Assembly: GCA_015501075.1 (NCBI GenBank)
Contig: JADNYJ010000879.1
Location: forward strand, 1-10,703
DNA length: 10,703 bases
Origin: Gymnopilus junonius
Taxonomy: Eukaryota > Basidiomycota > Agaricomycetes > Agaricales > Galerinaceae
Reading direction: 5' to 3'
The position numbers and the translations under genes are program-made. Positions 7,521 to 10,703 of this stretch are shown piece by piece. The notes under the pieces are model-generated. The model worked only from the letters and a program-made list of their open reading frames with translations. It ran no database searches and was not told the origin of the DNA. Within the stretch, counting starts at the first letter, position 1; the number at the start of each line of letters is the position of its first letter.

Positions 7521-9479
7521 TTAGACATTGTCTAGGAAGAACTGCGGTCCTGCCTGCCACTCCAGGTCCATTTCATCATGGATAGGATCGATGCGACCAG
7601 TCCAGCCCTCGTCCTCTTCTGAGGGGGGATCTGACATTTCTACGTCGTCATCTTCAAGGGGTGGGGGGTTATTGACCGTGTTCGAAACATCTTCCTCGAA
7701 CCGATGTAAGACTGTCTTTTTCCAAAGACTTGTAAGGTCGAATAGGTTGCGCTTCCGTTTGCGCGAAACTATCATTCGACGGTTTGTAATATTGATCTTT
7801 CTTATATCTGGTACTTCAACAGTGCCATCCGAAGTTTGCATCCGAGTTGTTAGGCTCGAATGGACCTCCGAAAGTCCCTGCCAGGACCCAGATACAAGCG
7901 GGTACTTTGCGTTAAGCTTTCCCCTAGCCAGGGATGCATCATTTGCATCCGCATATTGCTGCCAATATTGCAGGACAGTCTCACCAAGTTTAGTGGCGTT
8001 GAAATAATTCCACGCGGTATTAAATTCTGACTTAAGCACGAGAACTTCATCGTGCTCTGGGCTGGAATCTGGTGTTTCCGTTAGCCTCTTTTCCCATCGT
8101 TCTGAGATATATTTCTTAAGCCATGAATATACCAGATCACTCGGGTAACCACGCGCACAGTATAGCCCTGCTAAAGAACTAAGTGCTTCTCGGTAGTTTG
8201 CAAACGTACTACTGAGGGTGGCTAACCTACTCATCTCCCCTATAAAGGTACCTCGCTTAACATCGAGGGGGTGATGACTGATCCATGGAACCCTTTCTTG
8301 ATGGTTGCGCGCCTTACGATACGGCTTGTATTGTAGTGATCCGTTATGGATATACAAAAACATGTCTAGGAATGGACTATGAGAGTCCGACGCGTTCCAT
8401 TCTATTGTACATTCGGCGATCTTTACACAACTAACAATATCAAGCGCCTCTTGTTCCGAAGAGGCGTAAACTATTGCTAGAGCATCGTCGATATACCGTC
8501 CGTAGAAAGCTACGTTCGGATGGTCTAATATTTTGCATTGGCGTTCATCTTCCCAAGCGTAAAGATTGGCAAGATCGGGGGAGTCTGCTACACCCATAGC
8601 TAGCCCCCGTTTTTGAAGCCAATACGTATTATCGTACTGTACAACTAAATCCTTATTTCCTAAATTCAGAGCGTCAAGAAACAGCTTTTGAAAATCAAGC
8701 TGATCTTGGCTGAGTTCGTTTGGTTCGCCCACGCGATTATAATAATCCCAAAGCCAGAATGTGCCAATACGCTTAAGGCAGGCGTCAATCGGGATATTTG
8801 GATAATATGCGACCACGTCCCCAGTCACTATAAATAGTTTACGTCCGGGTTGGAAATGGATTTTACTTAATTTTATCGCCAGGTCTTTAGTACCATGAAT
8901 AATGGTTGGCGCCTTTCTTACGAGAGGTTTAAGATTTTTAGAGACAAACTTTGCCGCAGGATTGATAATAGCGCTGTGGCATGGTACAATAGGCCTCATT
9001 TTAACGGGTTCTTTGTGAATTTTGGGAATACCGTAAAACTGAGGAACGTTATGTTTACCAAACAGACGTTTTCCGCCAGCGCCCATTTTAAAGGGAGTTA
9101 CCTGGGATCGTAAAAATCGTCCTAACTGCGTATGACCGAGATTTTCAGCCAAGAGTGCGAGTTCAAGCATATTCTCGCATTGTTTGTCTAAAAGACGTAC
9201 AGCTACCAGAGGGTTAAGAGGTGTATAATTCTTTTCATCTGATAGCAAGTCTCGACATCGTTCAATGACCCACTCTCGCTTAGAGACCGCTATCCCTAAG
9301 TTCTTATCGGTGTTGGTAACTACTAAATCGTTATCAACTAAGTACTTCTCTAATCGGCGTCGGTGTGGCGCAAGCGAAGATTTAACTACGTCAACTTGCT
9401 CAGCAGGAATATTCGCTATGGTGCGATGCACCAAGAGCTGTCCTTGCTTGAGCCCGAGTTCGAGATAATGCGGCAACAT
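7521..9479 (-). CDS. Penelope-like (Coprina-type) reverse transcriptase, endonuclease-lacking
   Basis: 652 residues from the ATG at 9479. Penelope-like signatures in order: NTDKNLGIA (56-64); FYGIPKIHK with MRPIVPC (148-167); TGDVVAYYPNIPID (219-232, catalytic D221); KRGLAMG (290-296); YGRYIDD (326-332, catalytic D331/D332); HSPFLDMFLYI (367-377); and a thumb-like region with YKPYRKARN, WISHHPLDVKRG and CARGYPSDLV (384-450). The palm is intact, so catalysis is plausible. After about residue 450 there is no GIY-YIG nuclease; instead a basic RKRKR (573-577, possible nuclear signal) and a strongly acidic tail (EDDDVEMSDPPSEEDEG). The enzyme would copy element RNA from a telomere 3' end. The ATG has a good initiation context (GCCGCCATG), but conserved upstream sequence in another frame (9480-9750) shows the natural protein began further upstream, so this start is probably fortuitous. 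Confidence 0.9.
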   Translation of the reverse strand: MLPHYLELGLKQGQLLVHRTIANIPAEQVDVVKSSLAPHRRRLEKYLVDNDLVVTNTDKNLGIAVSKREWVIERCRDLLSDEKNYTPLNPLVAVRLLDKQCENMLELALLAENLGHTQLGRFLRSQVTPFKMGAGGKRLFGKHNVPQFYGIPKIHKEPVKMRPIVPCHSAIINPAAKFVSKNLKPLVRKAPTIIHGTKDLAIKLSKIHFQPGRKLFIVTGDVVAYYPNIPIDACLKRIGTFWLWDYYNRVGEPNELSQDQLDFQKLFLDALNLGNKDLVVQYDNTYWLQKRGLAMGVADSPDLANLYAWEDERQCKILDHPNVAFYGRYIDDALAIVYASSEQEALDIVSCVKIAECTIEWNASDSHSPFLDMFLYIHNGSLQYKPYRKARNHQERVPWISHHPLDVKRGTFIGEMSRLATLSSTFANYREALSSLAGLYCARGYPSDLVYSWLKKYISERWEKRLTETPDSSPEHDEVLVLKSEFNTAWNYFNATKLGETVLQYWQQYADANDASLARGKLNAKYPLVSGSWQGLSEVHSSLTTRMQTSDGTVEVPDIRKINITNRRMIVSRKRKRNLFDLTSLWKKTVLHRFEEDVSNTVNNPPPLEDDDVEMSDPPSEEDEGWTGRIDPIHDEMDLEWQAGPQFFLDNV

Positions 9480-9750
9480 GGCGGCATTTTCTGAGATGGT
9501 TCTTTGTCCACCTCATAGTCTGGATCATATTCCGAATTGTCTTCGGCTTTAAACGAGAAAAAGAGTCGCCATCTAATTCTACGAGTAAAATCTTTCCAAG
9601 CTTCTAAGATTAACTTAGAATTTCTCGGGGAATGCATCATATAACGCATTCCGACACTTAAATCGTGTTCTAATTCACGCGAGATGTTCACTCCAGGGGA
9701 ACAATGTACATAGTTTCTGAATTGGGACGCCTCTAATATATTTACAGGTG
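9480..9750 (-). pseudogene. Truncated, frame-shifted N-terminal domain of the reverse transcriptase protein
   Basis: In a frame offset from the reverse transcriptase, about 90 codons read NISRELEHDLSVGMRYMMHS, then ILEAWKDFTRRIRWRLFFSF and DPDYEVDKEPSQKMPP. The pattern (leucine, then G-x-x-Y/F about 10 residues after an acidic helix, then an F-T-R-R-I-R-W helix) resembles the region preceding the polymerase in Penelope-like proteins. The enclosing open frame (9416-9829) overlaps the polymerase start; its first 27 codons are the end of element C plus the telomeric seed (TTTTLTP), so that ATG is not the ancestral start. Joining to the polymerase needs a one-base shift near 9480. Confidence 0.65.
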
Positions 9751-9756
9751 TTAGGG
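9751..9756 (+). repeat. Telomere-type seed at the B/C junction
   Basis: A single TTAGGG follows TTTACAGGTG at the truncated 5' end of element B. On the minus strand it is translated as part of the fused N-terminal frame. Confidence 0.7.
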
Positions 9757-9792
9757 TTGTTGTGGTATTCCTGCACTTGAAGGCCGGGGGGC

Positions 9793-9868
9793 GCTGTGGA
9801 TAACAGGGAAATTGGGGGACAATCTCCATCCTGTTTCGCCTTTATATAGGCTCTTCAGATCCTACAGC
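9793..9868 (-). ncRNA. Hammerhead ribozyme, element C
   Basis: Minus strand: outer stem I GCUGU/ACAGC, bulged A, inner stem I GGAU/AUCC (A and B have GGAC/GUCC), core CUGAAGA, stem II GCCU...AGGC, core GAA, stem III ACAGG/CCUGU with an apical GGA-GAUUG-UCC hairpin, cleavage position U. Predicted cleavage is between + positions 9802 and 9801, 45 nt before TTAGGG. Confidence 0.9.
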
Positions 9869-9963
9869 TTTCACTGTAAAGTCAATATCCGGTGCGATTT
9901 ACTTACGAAATCCGACCGGAATTAATCAGCAGCTGAGAAATTCGATTACTCAGACCGGGGCGG

Positions 9964-9994
9964 CCTTAGTAAGAGGCCGCTGGCATTACTAAGG
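9964..9994. other. 9-bp hairpin in element C 3' region
   Basis: CCTTAGTAA pairs with TTACTAAGG. It occupies the place of the 4702-4732 hairpin in A with a different stem sequence. Confidence 0.65.
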
Positions 9995-10089
9995 ATGCCC
10001 GAGTACAATGAGTAATCGACTTACACTGGGTAGACTCGTCACTTGAGTCCGTCCGGCGTAGGCCGAGAAATTCAAGCGGCGCTTGATCT

Positions 10090-10123
10090 GCTTAGGTAAC
10101 GGGGCTAGGCCCGTTACCTAAGC
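10090..10123. other. 14-bp hairpin in element C 3' region
   Basis: GCTTAGGTAACGGG / CCCGTTACCTAAGC, stem identical to 4831-4864 in A; the 6-base loop differs by one base. Confidence 0.75.
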
Positions 10124-10295
10124 TGGTCACGAGGACTTCTATTTTAAGAAGAAACATGTGAGCAAACTAAATATAGTACTGTCACGTGCCTAATGGACTT
10201 AGGACTTTTCGTCACTATTTAGCTAGATTAGCTTAGCTTGAGAGATAATTTGTGTCAGCTATTCTCAGGTATTCTATCATTACAATAGATGGTTC

Positions 10296-10322
10296 GTACG
10301 GTTAGGTTCGGTTAGGGTGAAG
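10296..10322 (+). repeat. Internal telomere-like motif, element C
   Basis: CGTACGGTTAGGTTCGGTTAGGG, the counterpart of the motif at 5036-5062 in A. Its distance from the 3' terminus is within a base or two of that in A. Confidence 0.6.
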
Positions 10323-10703
10323 CTTATAACAAGGTTCGAATCTTCTGGTCTTCGACCAGCAGTGAATCCAAGCACCGACCACACAAACCGTGGCTGAATA
10401 ATTTTGAACTGTTTTACGCCAGTAAATAGTTCTACGCGTATTACCGAAATGACCGCTCCTAGTCTGTTTACAGATTCAGGCATCGATATCGACTGGTAAT
10501 TGGTTTTTCATGCACGTCGGAACTGAGTTCCGACTCCCAAACGTGAGTCGGGTGCGCATCGATGTTAAAGCGTATCGGCGTGTATGGGTTTGATCCCTAT
10601 CCGTGAAATGCGAGTGCTTAAGTTGGGCCCCCGTAGGGTACTCGCCGTACATCCAGACCGTCCAAGGCATCCGCAGACACCCCTTCTGATGGGACACGTA
10701 CAT

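Larger units (their letters stand above)
5824..9750 (-). mobile_element. Element B: Coprina-like Penelope retroelement with reverse transcriptase
   Basis: The most complete copy. From the left: TAGGGTTAGGGTTAGGG seed; 45-nt terminal tail; hammerhead; about 1.6 kb of structured 3' non-coding sequence; reverse transcriptase (7521-9479); a remnant of the N-terminal domain (9480-9750); then element C's TTAGGG. Truncation falls inside the N-terminal coding region, so the original start and promoter are gone. Lack of an endonuclease and position on telomeric repeats match the endonuclease-deficient Penelope-like elements described from rotifers (Athena) and fungi (Coprina), thought to prime on exposed telomere 3' ends. 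The non-coding part is clearly diverged from A and C, so B is a distinct subfamily. Confidence 0.85.
9751..10703 (-). mobile_element. Element C: Coprina-like element, 3' part, runs off the window
   Basis: Begins with TTAGGGTTGTTGTGGTATTC and continues to the right edge. It stays collinear with element A at an almost constant offset of about 5259 bp, with substitutions and few indels, so the two belong to one subfamily. Visible parts are the ribozyme, two hairpins, the internal TTAGGG motif and part of the distal 3' region. Any reverse transcriptase would lie beyond the window. It acts as the upstream neighbour of B in the sense direction. Confidence 0.85.

Noticed and set aside
7528..8007. 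159-codon plus-strand open frame opposite the reverse transcriptase C terminus
   Set aside because: Serine-rich antisense shadow of the acidic tail; no domain of its own.
7521..8130. A GIY-YIG endonuclease domain in the C-terminal part of the reverse transcriptase
   Set aside because: No GIY...YIG pair, conserved Arg/Glu arrangement or preceding cysteine cluster could be found by eye; the region is basic then acidic.

Overview
The window looks like a subtelomeric-to-telomeric stretch of a basidiomycete (probably agaricomycete) fungal chromosome. Three things point there: a gene with fungal-type 52-58 bp GT-AG introns encoding a TET/JBP-like 2OG-Fe(II) oxygenase of a kind expanded in mushroom genomes; TTAGGG telomere-type repeats; and an endonuclease-lacking Penelope-like retroelement of the telomere-associated type known in fungi as Coprina. 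TTAGGG reads on the + strand, so the chromosome end should lie to the right.

Left part (1-3753), host subtelomere. An open frame running in from the left edge (2-325) ends next to a block of short subtelomeric repeats (about 326-500). A four-exon oxygenase gene follows (1147-2631; its C-terminal tail is one frame off, to 2701), with a TATA-like box upstream. A second, larger block of the same repeats (about 2890-3753) includes an exact 131-bp tandem duplication. The gene is thus flanked by the same repeat family in direct orientation. The second block breaks off inside a repeat unit at about 3753, where TTAGGG begins.

Right part (3754-10703), five retroelement copies stacked head to tail, all with sense on the minus strand and each beginning on its left with telomeric sequence: E (3754-4227), D (4228-4490), A (4491-5823), B (5824-9750) and C (9751 to beyond the window). 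E and D belong to one family; A, B and C to another, with A and C much closer to each other than to B. B carries a nearly complete reverse transcriptase (7521-9479) with no visible GIY-YIG endonuclease, plus a remnant of the N-terminal domain in another frame (9480-9750). This is the order expected if successive elements were reverse transcribed onto an exposed telomere 3' end, each 5'-truncated and later capped by new telomere repeats.

The most striking signal is that each of the five copies has a recognisable hammerhead ribozyme near its 3' end, on the minus (sense) strand. Stems I, II and III covary among copies, and every copy has U at the cleavage position. From the cleavage site to the telomere-like terminus is exactly 45 nt in A, B and C and about 70 nt in D and E. 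Each element therefore ends in a compact module: hammerhead, short fixed tail, then a CCACC...CCCTAA end complementary to the telomeric G strand. In a head-to-tail array such ribozymes could cut read-through transcripts into unit-length pieces. The folds and arrangement are read from the sequence; activity and role are inferred.
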